DNA of 64,000 nucleotides from Paenibacillus sp. UNC451MF (GTDB lineage: Bacteria > Bacillota > Bacilli > Paenibacillales > NBRC-103111): contig NZ_JMLS01000001.1 of assembly GCF_000686845.1 (NCBI RefSeq), positions 1 to 64,000 on the forward strand. The letters run 5' to 3'. Below, in pieces: positions 54,591 through 63,043 of the stretch; position 1 is the first letter of the stretch, and the number at the start of each line of letters is the position of its first letter. The notes beneath the pieces are model-generated. The model did no database searches. It was not told the origin of the DNA and was given only the letters and a program-made list of their open reading frames with translations. The position numbers were made by a program, and so were the translations under genes.

Positions 54591-56343
54591 AGCTTATGCC
54601 CAGATGTTCGGTCCGACGGTTGGGGATTCCATAAGATTGGCGGACACTGAGCTGTGGGCACAAATAGAGAAGGATTATACGGTATACGGCGAAGAATGCA
54701 AGTTTGGAGGCGGGAAAGTCATCCGGGACGGTATGGGACAGTCAAGCCGGCATACCAGGGACGATGGGGTTCTAGACACGCTGATCACCAATGCTGCCAT
54801 CATTGACCATTGGGGTATCGTGAAAGCGGATATCGGTATTAAGGATGGCATTATCGTAGGTATCGGCAAAGCGGGAAATCCGGATCTGATGGACGGGGTT
54901 CAAGCGAACATGATTGTCGGAGCCGGTACAGAAGTGATAGCGGGTGAGGGCAAGATCATCACTGCAGGAGGCATTGATACCCATATTCATTATATTTGTC
55001 CGCAGCAAATCGAAACAGCACTTGCTTCGGGAGTAACCACTATGATAGGGGGCGGCACAGGACCAGCTGCGGGGACTAGCGCTACAACATGCACTCCAGG
55101 TTCATGGCATATGTATCGCATGTTGGAGGCGGCTGAGGCGTTCCCAATGAATCTCGGATTCACAGGTAAGGGGAATGCTTCCTTTATAGAGCCGCTGATT
55201 GAGCAGGTCGAAGCGGGAGCGATAGGATTAAAGCTGCATGAAGATTGGGGGACCACCCCAGCTGCTATTGATGCTTGTCTTAAAGTAGCTGACCGTTTTG
55301 ACGTTCAAGTTGCTATTCATACCGATACATTGAATGAATCCGGGTTTGTGGAGGATACGCTGGCGGCCATAGGAGGCCGGACTATCCATACGTATCATAC
55401 GGAAGGCGCTGGAGGAGGTCATGCTCCGGATATCATAAAAGCAGCTGCTGAATCCAATGTACTCCCTTCCTCTACAAATCCGACAAGGCCTTACACGATT
55501 AACACGGTAGAAGAGCATCTGGATATGCTGATGGTGTGTCATCATCTGGACAGCCGTATTCCAGAAGACGTTGCCTTTGCCGATTCGAGAATACGCCCTG
55601 AAACGATAGCTGCGGAAGATATTCTCCATGATATGGGCGTGTTCAGCATGCTAAGCTCTGATTCGCAGGCAATGGGCAGAGTCGGAGAAGTGATTCTCCG
55701 TACATGGCAGACAGCGGATAAGATGAAGAAACAACGCGGTTACCTGCCTGCGCCTGATGAAGAGAAGACAGCAGAAGTTGATCCGAATGTACTTGGGGAA
55801 CTGGATGAGCAAGAGATCTTGGAGCAGGATAATTTCCGAATCAAACGCTATGTAGCCAAATATACGATCAATCCAGCGATCACTCACGGCGTGGCCCACT
55901 TGGTTGGTTCCGTCGAAGTAGGCAAGCTGGCCGATCTGGTCGTATGGAGCCCGATGTTCTTCGGAGTCAAGCCGGAGCTTGTGCTCAAGAGCGGTTTGAT
56001 CGCTTATGCGCAAATGGGCGATCCGAACGCTTCAATACCTACTCCGCAGCCTGTATTCGGGCGGCCGATGTTCGGTTCATTCGGCAAAGCGCTGCATCAT
56101 TGTATCACCTTTGTTTCACAAGCTGCATTCGACAAAGGCGTACATACCGAGCTGGGTCTGCAGAAGCGGATTGAGCCGGTTAAAAACTGCCGCAGTGTCA
56201 CGAAAAAAGACATGATTCATAATGGGGAGACGCCACAGATTGAAGTGAATCCGGAAACCTATGAAGTTAAGGTAGACGGGGACGTAATCACATGCGAGCC
56301 TGCCGTCGAGCTGCCGATGGCGTCGCGGTATTTCTTATTCTAA
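54571..56343 (+). CDS. ureC: Urease alpha (catalytic) subunit UreC
   Basis: From ATG 54571, with AAGGGAG 9 nt upstream, the protein has 590 residues. Active-site residues by motif: H138 and H140 ([11 protein letters not shown]), carbamylated K221 (GLKLHEDWG), H324 (MVCHHLD) and D364 (SSDSQAMGR). Between KKQRG and DNFRIKRY (about residues 390-418) lie 29 residues instead of the usual ten or so, rich in Asp and Glu ([19 protein letters not shown]). This makes the protein about 20 residues longer than typical UreC. Stop TAA at 56341-56343. Confidence 0.97.
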   Translation: MVQMNRRAYAQMFGPTVGDSIRLADTELWAQIEKDYTVYGEECKFGGGKVIRDGMGQSSRHTRDDGVLDTLITNAAIIDHWGIVKADIGIKDGIIVGIGKAGNPDLMDGVQANMIVGAGTEVIAGEGKIITAGGIDTHIHYICPQQIETALASGVTTMIGGGTGPAAGTSATTCTPGSWHMYRMLEAAEAFPMNLGFTGKGNASFIEPLIEQVEAGAIGLKLHEDWGTTPAAIDACLKVADRFDVQVAIHTDTLNESGFVEDTLAAIGGRTIHTYHTEGAGGGHAPDIIKAAAESNVLPSSTNPTRPYTINTVEEHLDMLMVCHHLDSRIPEDVAFADSRIRPETIAAEDILHDMGVFSMLSSDSQAMGRVGEVILRTWQTADKMKKQRGYLPAPDEEKTAEVDPNVLGELDEQEILEQDNFRIKRYVAKYTINPAITHGVAHLVGSVEVGKLADLVVWSPMFFGVKPELVLKSGLIAYAQMGDPNASIPTPQPVFGRPMFGSFGKALHHCITFVSQAAFDKGVHTELGLQKRIEPVKNCRSVTKKDMIHNGETPQIEVNPETYEVKVDGDVITCEPAVELPMASRYFLF

Positions 56344-56384
56344 ATAGGGTGGAGCCCATAACGATGCGGGAGGAGGAATCGCTT

Positions 56385-57089
56385 ATGCAGACTGACAAGT
56401 CCACACCTTCATGGCTCTCCTACGTGCAGCTTCTAGATTCCGCACTGCCCATCGGCGGCTTCTCCCATTCCTTTGGATTGGAGACATTCGTGCAGTTAGG
56501 AGTAATACAGAAGCCGGAGCAGCTTCAAGAATATATTGATACCATGCTGAAGCAAAGCTGGGCCCCCGTCGATGCTCTTGCGGTCAAGGCGGTGTATCAA
56601 TACGTTCCGCCTCAGGACTGGTTGTCACTATGGAAGGTTGATCAAATGCAGCATGTACAGCGCTCGGCGATAGAGACGAGGGAAGGCGTGCTCAAAATGG
56701 GACGACGCCTGAATCAATTAGCCCAAGCCATTCATCCTGAGCTTCCCTGGGAACCTCTACAGGAAGCTATCCGTACGAAGCGATGCTTCGGAACTCATCC
56801 GTTAATCCACGGTTGGATCAGCTATCATCTGCAGGTGCCTCTGGATATGGCGGCCGAGGGTTATTTGTACACCTGCACGATGACTTCCATCAATAGCGGA
56901 TTGAGACTCATGTCCATAGGTCAAACCGAAGGACAACGATTGCTTGCTCAGCTGCTGCCTGTCATCGCACGCTCTTGGCAGGAGGTGCGCCATCTCGACC
57001 CGTTGGAGGATGGATACGCTAATATTCCTTCGGCTGAGATTGCCATGATGAGGCACGAATCGCTCTACTCACGATTATTTATGTCATAG
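56385..57089 (+). CDS. ureF: Urease accessory protein UreF
   Basis: From ATG 56385 after AGGAGG, the protein has 234 residues with the UreF start LQLLDSALPIGGFSHSFGLETFVQLG, LYTCTMTSINSGLRLMSIGQTEGQ and DPLEDGYANIPSAEIAMMRHE. UreF works with UreD and UreG to insert nickel and CO2 into apo-urease. It follows ureC directly; no ureE gene lies between, where it often does. Confidence 0.93.
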   Translation: MQTDKSTPSWLSYVQLLDSALPIGGFSHSFGLETFVQLGVIQKPEQLQEYIDTMLKQSWAPVDALAVKAVYQYVPPQDWLSLWKVDQMQHVQRSAIETREGVLKMGRRLNQLAQAIHPELPWEPLQEAIRTKRCFGTHPLIHGWISYHLQVPLDMAAEGYLYTCTMTSINSGLRLMSIGQTEGQRLLAQLLPVIARSWQEVRHLDPLEDGYANIPSAEIAMMRHESLYSRLFMS

Positions 57090-57131
57090 TAGATTCGCAA
57101 TTTGTTCATTATATAAAAGGAGGCAACGCCC

Positions 57132-57797
57132 ATGTGTCAAGGAGGAACGCATCACCATCATCATCAATGGGAAACACCCAAACATACTCATCACGAACGT
57201 CCGATGAGAATTGGAATCGGAGGGCCGGTAGGCTCCGGCAAAACCGCTTTGGTAGAGCGATTGGCTCGCAAACTGAATGATAAATATAGTATTGCTGTTA
57301 TTACGAATGATATTTATACAAAAGAAGATGCTAACATTCTCATCCGCTCGGAGGCTTTGCCTGCGGAACGGATTATCGGTGTGGAGACCGGCGGATGCCC
57401 ACACACGGCAATTCGCGAAGACGCTTCTATGAACTTTGAGGCTATTGAAGAGCTTGAAGCGCGTTTCTCCCACCTGGATATCATTTTTATTGAAAGCGGA
57501 GGTGATAATTTGGCGGCTGCTTTCAGCCCGGAGCTGGTAGATCGCTTCATCTATATTATTGACGTGGCGCAAGGAGAGAAAATCCCTCGCAAGGGAGGCC
57601 CGGGTATCATTCGTTCCGACATGCTGGTCATAAATAAAATTGACTTGGCACCTTATGTCGGCGCCAGTCTGGCCGTTATGGAGGAAGACACGCTCAAAAT
57701 GCGTGGGGATCGGCCTTTCGTTTTCTCCAATTTGTTCGGCGGTCAAGGTCTTGACGATATCGTCGCATGGATTGAGAAGGAATATCGCCATGCCTAG
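57132..57797 (+). CDS. ureG: Urease accessory GTPase UreG, His-rich start
   Basis: The 221-residue SIMIBI GTPase has P-loop GPVGSGKT (31-38), the metal-binding [28 protein letters not shown] and [12 protein letters not shown]. Eight histidines occur within the first 21 residues (HHHHH at 7-11, then HTHH at 18-21), as in UreG proteins that store nickel themselves or compensate for missing UreE. AAAGGAGG lies before the ATG. Its end overlaps ureD. Confidence 0.96.
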   Translation: MCQGGTHHHHHQWETPKHTHHERPMRIGIGGPVGSGKTALVERLARKLNDKYSIAVITNDIYTKEDANILIRSEALPAERIIGVETGGCPHTAIREDASMNFEAIEELEARFSHLDIIFIESGGDNLAAAFSPELVDRFIYIIDVAQGEKIPRKGGPGIIRSDMLVINKIDLAPYVGASLAVMEEDTLKMRGDRPFVFSNLFGGQGLDDIVAWIEKEYRHA

Positions 57798-58659
57798 TGT
57801 GACGGGCCGCATATCGGCCTCGTTCACGGATGTGGATGGGACAACGCGGCTCGGAGACAGATTTCATTCTTATCCGCTCAAAATCGCCAAAGCATTCCCT
57901 TTTGACGAGGGTCAGCAGGGCGTCTATGTTATGGATGCATCTCCCGGCATTATGTCCGGGGACGCTTATGAGCTGGCATGGCGTTTTGGAGAGAACACCA
58001 AAGTATTTATAACGAATCAGTCCTATACGAAGGTACATCCTATGCTTCGTGATGCGTATGGACACTATTCGGATGTGCCGAGTCAACAGACGCAAAAGCT
58101 CCAGCTTTTGCGAGGCAGCTATGTAGAGTACTTGCCGGAACCATTAATGCTGTATAAAGACGCGAGCTTTAGCAGTCATACAGAGGTTCGGATGGAAAAG
58201 GATTCGACACTACTCATGTCGGAGATCATATGTCCCGGACGGACGCACCGTGGAGAGCTTTTTCAATATCAGCAATTCAAGAATGAGATTAGTGTTGTTT
58301 ATGAGGATGAATGGATCTATTGCGCAAAGCAAAGAATAGAACCGAGCTCGCAGCGGCTGCAAAGCATCGGGGGATGGGGAGATTTCACGCACTATGGCAC
58401 ATTATACGTGTTCAGTGAGCGTACGGACGCCGCATTTGCCGATTCATTAAGAGATTATTTGGATGAAATCAACGGTGCGGAATCCTTATCTGTCGGCGGT
58501 TCAACGCTATTTTATGGCGTAAGCCGGACTTACAAGTATGGCGTGATCGTTTCAGTTATGGGCTCTAAGGTGTATGAGCTACAGGATTTTCTGGAGAAGG
58601 CCTGGAAATTTGCACGCGGGCGCTTATTCTCCAGGAATCCCTTTATATTACGTAAATAG
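57790..58659 (+). CDS. ureD: Urease accessory protein UreD
   Basis: From ATG 57790, inside the ureG end and preceded by GAGAAGGAA, the protein has 289 residues. It has [69 protein letters not shown] and [10 protein letters not shown], all UreD (UreH) features. It is the scaffold that holds UreF and UreG on apo-urease. Last gene of the operon. Confidence 0.94.
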   Translation: MPSVTGRISASFTDVDGTTRLGDRFHSYPLKIAKAFPFDEGQQGVYVMDASPGIMSGDAYELAWRFGENTKVFITNQSYTKVHPMLRDAYGHYSDVPSQQTQKLQLLRGSYVEYLPEPLMLYKDASFSSHTEVRMEKDSTLLMSEIICPGRTHRGELFQYQQFKNEISVVYEDEWIYCAKQRIEPSSQRLQSIGGWGDFTHYGTLYVFSERTDAAFADSLRDYLDEINGAESLSVGGSTLFYGVSRTYKYGVIVSVMGSKVYELQDFLEKAWKFARGRLFSRNPFILRK

Positions 58660-58664
58660 TGCAG

Positions 58665-58690
58665 GAGTCACGAAAGTGGCTCTTTTTTTA
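58665..58690 (+). terminator. Terminator of the urease operon
   Basis: GAGTCAC-GAAA-GTGGCTC, with one wobble pair and a GNRA loop, is followed by TTTTTTTA. Confidence 0.9.
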
Positions 58691-58764
58691 TTTCCTACAA
58701 TGGGTTTTATAAGGAGCTTCGGTATATATATATCGACAATATTTTGAACTCGGGGTCCGCTTTG

Positions 58765-58793
58765 TTGTCAAATGGGTTCCGTGTTGATATTAT
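58765..58793 (+). promoter_or_regulatory. Sigma-A promoter of ctaB
   Basis: TTGTCA (58765-58770), 17-bp spacer, TATTAT (58788-58793). The leader is about 85 nt long. Confidence 0.65.
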
Positions 58794-58885
58794 TAAGAAG
58801 ACAAATCGGAGGACATTATGTTCCTCCTTCATCTTTGTTTGAACATATAAGTTTTCTTACGGGGAAACTTTAAGGGGGCTATAAT

Positions 58886-59836
58886 GTGGAAGAACGAATG
58901 AGGCTTGACCTTCCATCGGATGGGATAGCAGCGGCGTCGGAAACACAACTGGAGACCACTCAACATGAACCCGTTACTTGGAGAGATTTTGTTCAACTAG
59001 CCAAACCGGGTATTATTTTTTCAAATTCCATTACAGCATTCGGCGGGTTCTGGGTCGCTTCTGGATGGAATGTCAACTGGCTTCAACTTCTGTATACAAT
59101 GATCGGAACGGCCTTGGTTATGGCTTCCGGTTGTGTGCTCAATAACTACTTGGACCGGGACATGGATATTAAGATGGCTCGTACACAGAAGCGTGCACTG
59201 GCAACGGGTAAAATTTCCCCACAAGTGGTGCTGACATACGGCATCATTTTGGGAGTCATTGGTTTGTCGGGACTATGGCTTCTCGTCAATCCGATGTCTG
59301 CGCTTCTCGGTATGATCGGGTTATTCGTTTATGTATGGATCTATACGGCATGGTTTAAACGCACTTCCGTATGGAGCACCTTTGTGGGCAGCTTCTCAGG
59401 AGCTGTGCCTCCGGTAATCGGCTACTGTGCTGTCCATCCGACTATCGATGCGGGAGCTTTGATTTTGTTCGGTATTTTGTTCTTGTGGCAGCCGCCGCAC
59501 TTCTGGGCACTGGGTATCCGTCGTATGGAAGAGTACCGTGCTGCAGGATTTCCGCTGCTACCTGTTGTAAGAGGGACCTATGTTACTAAGATCAGTATGA
59601 TGCGCTATATCGTATTGCTGGTACCTGTATCATTGCTGCTTTATGTTTACGGCTATGTGAATGTTTTCTTTTTCATTGCCGCTGTGATTATGGGCTTGTA
59701 CTGGGCATTCCTTTCCATGAAGGGCTTTAAAGCAGAAGATGAAGTATTATGGGCGAAAAAAACATTTATCTACTCCATCAACTATTTGACGCTAATGTTC
59801 ATTATCATGGTCATTACTACTGTGAAGCAAGGATAA
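58886..59836 (+). CDS. ctaB: Protoheme IX farnesyltransferase (heme O synthase)
   Basis: The 316-residue UbiA-type prenyltransferase has the two Asp-rich sites NNYLDRDMDIKMARTQKRAL and the second region RRMEEYRAAGFPLLP, with WQPPHFWALGI between them and about nine membrane segments. It attaches a farnesyl group to heme B to give heme O for terminal oxidases. GTG 58886 is preceded by AAGGGGG. With the sco gene next to it, this is a cytochrome oxidase maturation locus; oxidase genes themselves are not in view. Confidence 0.95.
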   Translation: MEERMRLDLPSDGIAAASETQLETTQHEPVTWRDFVQLAKPGIIFSNSITAFGGFWVASGWNVNWLQLLYTMIGTALVMASGCVLNNYLDRDMDIKMARTQKRALATGKISPQVVLTYGIILGVIGLSGLWLLVNPMSALLGMIGLFVYVWIYTAWFKRTSVWSTFVGSFSGAVPPVIGYCAVHPTIDAGALILFGILFLWQPPHFWALGIRRMEEYRAAGFPLLPVVRGTYVTKISMMRYIVLLVPVSLLLYVYGYVNVFFFIAAVIMGLYWAFLSMKGFKAEDEVLWAKKTFIYSINYLTLMFIIMVITTVKQG

Positions 59837-59869
59837 TTAAGCGGGAGTTTAGGTGAAATAAAATGACTA

Positions 59870-59898
59870 ATCCCATGGCAGCATGGGATATTTTTTTT
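59870..59898 (+). terminator. Hairpin between ctaB and sco
   Basis: ATCCCATG-GCAG-CATGGGAT is perfect and followed by eight T. It ends 23 nt before the sco start, so sco may depend on readthrough. Confidence 0.85.
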
Positions 59899-59920
59899 GA
59901 AGAAAGTGGGAGATCTGACG

Positions 59921-60535
59921 GTGAACGCCAAAGCTCAAAGTAATGTGTTTAAAATTGTGACCGTGGTTATTTTGCTGGCCATGATCGGAACGTTCGGTTA
60001 CATGCTGTTAAAAGGCAAGGAAGAAAAGATGGGCGTCATAAAAAAAGCACCTGATTTCAAGCTTGAAAATATAGACGGCAAGCAGGTGGGATTGACGGAT
60101 CTGGAAGGAAAGTCGAAGCTGATTTATTTCTTCTTCTCAACTTGCCCTGATGTTTGTCCTCCTACGACCTATTCGCTTTCCAAGGTGCAAGATGAGCTTG
60201 TGAAGAAAGGCGTCTTCGGGGATAAGACAGCGATTGTATCGATTTCCTTCGATCCGACCAAAGACACGGTTGCGCAGCTGAAGGAGTTCTCAGGACGCTA
60301 TCATGCAGACCCGAAGGGCTGGTATTTCCTGCGAGGGGATGAAGCCGCAACGATGGATCTGGCAAACAAATTTGGCGTTATGGTCGTCAAAGACCAACAG
60401 GGTAATTTTACTCATAACAACGTCATCCTTCTTGTTGATAAAAAAGGCGATTTGCGGACGTATTACAATGGTAACGACGCCGATCTTAACATCGATAAAA
60501 TTGCCCAGGATATGATTACCCTGAGCAAAGAATAG
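59921..60535 (+). CDS. SCO1/SenC-family copper chaperone
   Basis: From GTG 59921, with GGGAG 8 nt upstream, the protein has 204 residues. One N-terminal membrane anchor (VFKIVTVVILLAMIGTFGYML) is followed by a thioredoxin-like domain with the copper and redox motif C75-PDV-C79-P and the distal histidine in NFTHNNVILL. Sco proteins deliver copper to the CuA site of cytochrome c oxidase. It resembles Bacillus BsSco (YpmQ). Confidence 0.94.
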   Translation: MNAKAQSNVFKIVTVVILLAMIGTFGYMLLKGKEEKMGVIKKAPDFKLENIDGKQVGLTDLEGKSKLIYFFFSTCPDVCPPTTYSLSKVQDELVKKGVFGDKTAIVSISFDPTKDTVAQLKEFSGRYHADPKGWYFLRGDEAATMDLANKFGVMVVKDQQGNFTHNNVILLVDKKGDLRTYYNGNDADLNIDKIAQDMITLSKE

Positions 60536-60557
60536 CGCGGAATTAAGGAGCTAAGGC

Positions 60558-61481
60558 ATGACGTATTTTACTCACATCCTAATGAATAATGTGATTCCGC
60601 TATCGGTCATGATCGCTCTGGGAGCTATTCTATACAGAGCATTTAAGCTGGATATTAAGACCTTGTCAAAGCTTAATTTTTATTTATTTTCTCCAGCACT
60701 CGTATTTAAAATGTTATATGAATCCACGCTGACGTTTGGGCTTCTGATCCAAACGCTTGCTTTTTTCGCTCTATTTTTCGTGGCGATGTTTATTTTGGTT
60801 GAAGTCGTTATCCGATGGAGAAGGTATAAGGGCGGAATGGTGCCAGCCATGCGCAACAGCGTTATTTTTTATAATAGCGCCAATTATGCAATTCCGCTGA
60901 ACCAGCTAGTCTTTGTTGGGGATGCGTTCACGCTCTCTATCCAAATTATTATTATGATGATGCAGAACCTACTGCCTAATACATACGGTATTTACAGTGT
61001 CAATGCGCATAAGAAGGACACGAAACAGACACTGAAAACGATCCTATCTCTGCCGGTTATCTATATGATCCCGCTGGCCTTTGTGATGCGTTGGCTTCAT
61101 ATACAGGTGCCGGAACCAATTTATGCTCCGATCAATTATGTATCTAATGCATTTATAGCTACTGCGCTCGTGACTCTTGGCGTTCAGCTGGGCAGTATGA
61201 AATGGAAGCTTAAGCTCTCTGACGTGATGCTGTCGAACGTACTTCGTTTATTGATAGGTCCTGCCGTAGGTTTTGCCATCGTAAGTTTGATGGGGATTCA
61301 TGGAGTGATGGCCCAGGCACTAGTGTTGTCCTGTTCGGTACCTACTTCTTTAAGTAGTGTATTGATAGCCGTTGAATACGATAATGAACCTGAATTTTCC
61401 TCACAAGTCGTGTTTTCTTCAACGATATTTAGTATTTTTACGGTAACGCTGGTTATCTATCTGATGAAATTCATCGCTTAA
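60558..61481 (+). CDS. AEC-family transporter
   Basis: The 307-residue protein has ten membrane segments in the AEC (auxin efflux carrier) pattern: NNVIPLSVMIALGAILYR, FYLFSPALVFKMLYES, RNSVIFYNSANYAIPLNQL, FIATALVTLGVQLG and ALVLSCSVPTSLSSVLIAVEYD. Bacterial members move malate and other organic anions, or auxin-like compounds. AAGGAG precedes the ATG, 22 nt after sco. Role unknown here. Confidence 0.9.
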   Translation: MTYFTHILMNNVIPLSVMIALGAILYRAFKLDIKTLSKLNFYLFSPALVFKMLYESTLTFGLLIQTLAFFALFFVAMFILVEVVIRWRRYKGGMVPAMRNSVIFYNSANYAIPLNQLVFVGDAFTLSIQIIIMMMQNLLPNTYGIYSVNAHKKDTKQTLKTILSLPVIYMIPLAFVMRWLHIQVPEPIYAPINYVSNAFIATALVTLGVQLGSMKWKLKLSDVMLSNVLRLLIGPAVGFAIVSLMGIHGVMAQALVLSCSVPTSLSSVLIAVEYDNEPEFSSQVVFSSTIFSIFTVTLVIYLMKFIA

Positions 61482-61493
61482 TATCACAAAAGA

Positions 61494-61862
61494 TTATATA
61501 GAAGTTGGATAGTTCAAGGCCGGGTCCTGCGGAGGGTATATAATATACTCTTCCAGACCGGCTTTTTCTAATTGCTGGATTAAGTATTCGTCCGGAGTTC
61601 CTTCCACTCCTGCATATCCTCGTCGTGTATAGATTTGTTCCGCATCGGGAAATGTATCTCTCAGAATCGCTCGTATTTTTTTGCCGGACGAATCGTTATC
61701 GGTGAACAGATATACGTCGCTAGTACCGACTTTTTTCTTTAATCCCTCAAGTCTCTCTGTATTTAACGATCCGAACGTGCATAAGATGGTTACTTCCTCT
61801 ATTAATAACCGACGCAGCCGGCTCTTATCGTTTTTACCTTCTACAATGATGGCTAAAGTCAT
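61494..61862 (-). CDS. Small Toprim-domain protein (YusF-like)
   Basis: The 122-residue protein is a lone Toprim domain: LAIIVEGKNDKSRLRRLL (catalytic Glu), VYLFTDNDSSGKKIRAIL (DxD) and RRGYAGVEGTPDEYLI. It resembles Bacillus YusF and the N-terminal part of RNase M5. ATG 61862 is chosen because AGGAGG lies 10 nt before it. It is convergent with the AEC gene, 12 nt apart, with no clear terminator between. Nucleic-acid cleavage is expected from the fold, but no partner is visible. Confidence 0.88.
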   Translation of the reverse strand: MTLAIIVEGKNDKSRLRRLLIEEVTILCTFGSLNTERLEGLKKKVGTSDVYLFTDNDSSGKKIRAILRDTFPDAEQIYTRRGYAGVEGTPDEYLIQQLEKAGLEEYIIYPPQDPALNYPTSI

Positions 61863-62029
61863 CGAGTATACCTCCTGATCCACATATATTTGGCTTTATC
61901 AGTAGTATATCCAGTTTTATGGCTGGTTCCAAGTGCAACTAATGGCAGTAATTTCCCAGGAAATGTCGAAAGAGCGAATGTCGTGAGTAAGGTTGATTGA
62001 TATTTCCAGGGTATCTTTTTGTATAAGGG

Positions 62030-62081
62030 TTGACGAAGGAAGTTTTATCTTTTATACTATTATTAGTAACTATAAAATAGT
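62030..62081 (+). promoter_or_regulatory. Promoter and putative operator of the pirin gene
   Basis: TTGACG (62030-62035), a 17-bp spacer and TATACT (62053-62058) form a strong promoter. ACTATTATTAGT (62056-62067) and ACTAT-AAA-ATAGT (62069-62081) overlap and follow the -10; they are dyads of the ACTA/TAGT type seen at HxlR/YodB-type operators. The regulator is not in this window. Confidence 0.6.
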
Positions 62082-62151
62082 AAGTTGTTTACAACGCGTG
62101 TTGCTGCAATGACATTTTATTTTATATACAAGTGAGAAGGAGGTCATACAA

Positions 62152-62928
62152 ATGAAACTGACCATTTATCCGCCGGTTAAGCAAGCCAAAGGTGCATTTG
62201 ACGGAGGCAAAATTACCGAACTAAAGCCAATTGGATTTCCAGGAGAAGGATCGGTTGTGAAGAGGATTGGGCCTTTATTTTACTGGGCATGGGCGCTGAC
62301 ACCTGAGGAAGGATATATACCGATGCACCCTCACCAAGCCTTTGAAATTATAACGTATATGGTTCATGGTCATGCCGATCATTCAGACTCTTTGGGAACC
62401 CAAAGCCGTGTTGCAGCTGGAGGCGCTCAAGTGATGCAGACCGGTTCAGGAGTTTCACATAGCGAGCGTTTCATTGGTCCCAACTCGGAAGGGTTTCAGA
62501 TATGGTTCGAGCCTCATATACGTGAAGCTTTAACGCGTACTCCAACATACAATCAATATGACCACGAGCATTTTCCCATAGCGGTCTCAGAAGGAGTAAC
62601 CGTTAAGACGGTAATAGGAGAGGCTTCTCCTGTTCAATTGGTTGCGGACGTGCGGATGTGGGATATAGAGCTTGCAGCAGGTGCGGAGTACTCGCGTTCT
62701 CTATCTGCCGGTCGTACATTAGCAGCGCTGGCAATTCGCGGCGAAGGGAATTGGGCGGAGACGTTGGGAGAGGAAGCTACAGCACCTACGAATTTCAACC
62801 ACCGGGATTTCTCCGTTCTGGAAGCTGATTCAGAGCAAGAAGTTAAGCTGAACTCGGCTCAGGGATTGCGAATGCTATTGATAGAGGTGCCCACCACAGT
62901 AGATTACCCTTTATATCAAAAACGATAA
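62152..62928 (+). CDS. Pirin-family protein
   Basis: The 258-residue bicupin has the pirin metal site MHPHQAFEIITYMVHGHADHSDSLGTQ and VAAGGAQVMQTGSGVSHSE, with three histidines and one glutamate, and then FQIWFEPHIR. Pirins are iron proteins; some act as quercetin dioxygenases and others in redox control. GAAGGAGG precedes the ATG. It is monocistronic under a strong promoter with a dyad, suggesting induction by electrophile or quinone stress, which is an inference. Confidence 0.92.
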   Translation: MKLTIYPPVKQAKGAFDGGKITELKPIGFPGEGSVVKRIGPLFYWAWALTPEEGYIPMHPHQAFEIITYMVHGHADHSDSLGTQSRVAAGGAQVMQTGSGVSHSERFIGPNSEGFQIWFEPHIREALTRTPTYNQYDHEHFPIAVSEGVTVKTVIGEASPVQLVADVRMWDIELAAGAEYSRSLSAGRTLAALAIRGEGNWAETLGEEATAPTNFNHRDFSVLEADSEQEVKLNSAQGLRMLLIEVPTTVDYPLYQKR

Positions 62929-62968
62929 GGTTAATGATTATTATCGATATAAGTCTATAACATAAAAG

Positions 62969-63002
62969 GACGGCCCGACATTAATGTCAGGCCGTCTTAT
63001 TT
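62969..63002. terminator. Bidirectional terminator of pirin and SLH genes
   Basis: GACGGCC-C-GACATTAATGTC-A-GGCCGTC forms a long stem with one internal mismatch. TTATTT follows on the plus strand and CTTTTA on the minus strand. Confidence 0.85.
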
Positions 63003-63043
63003 AATAGAGAAGAAATGGAGAGTAGAGAATAACCTAGCAAGTC

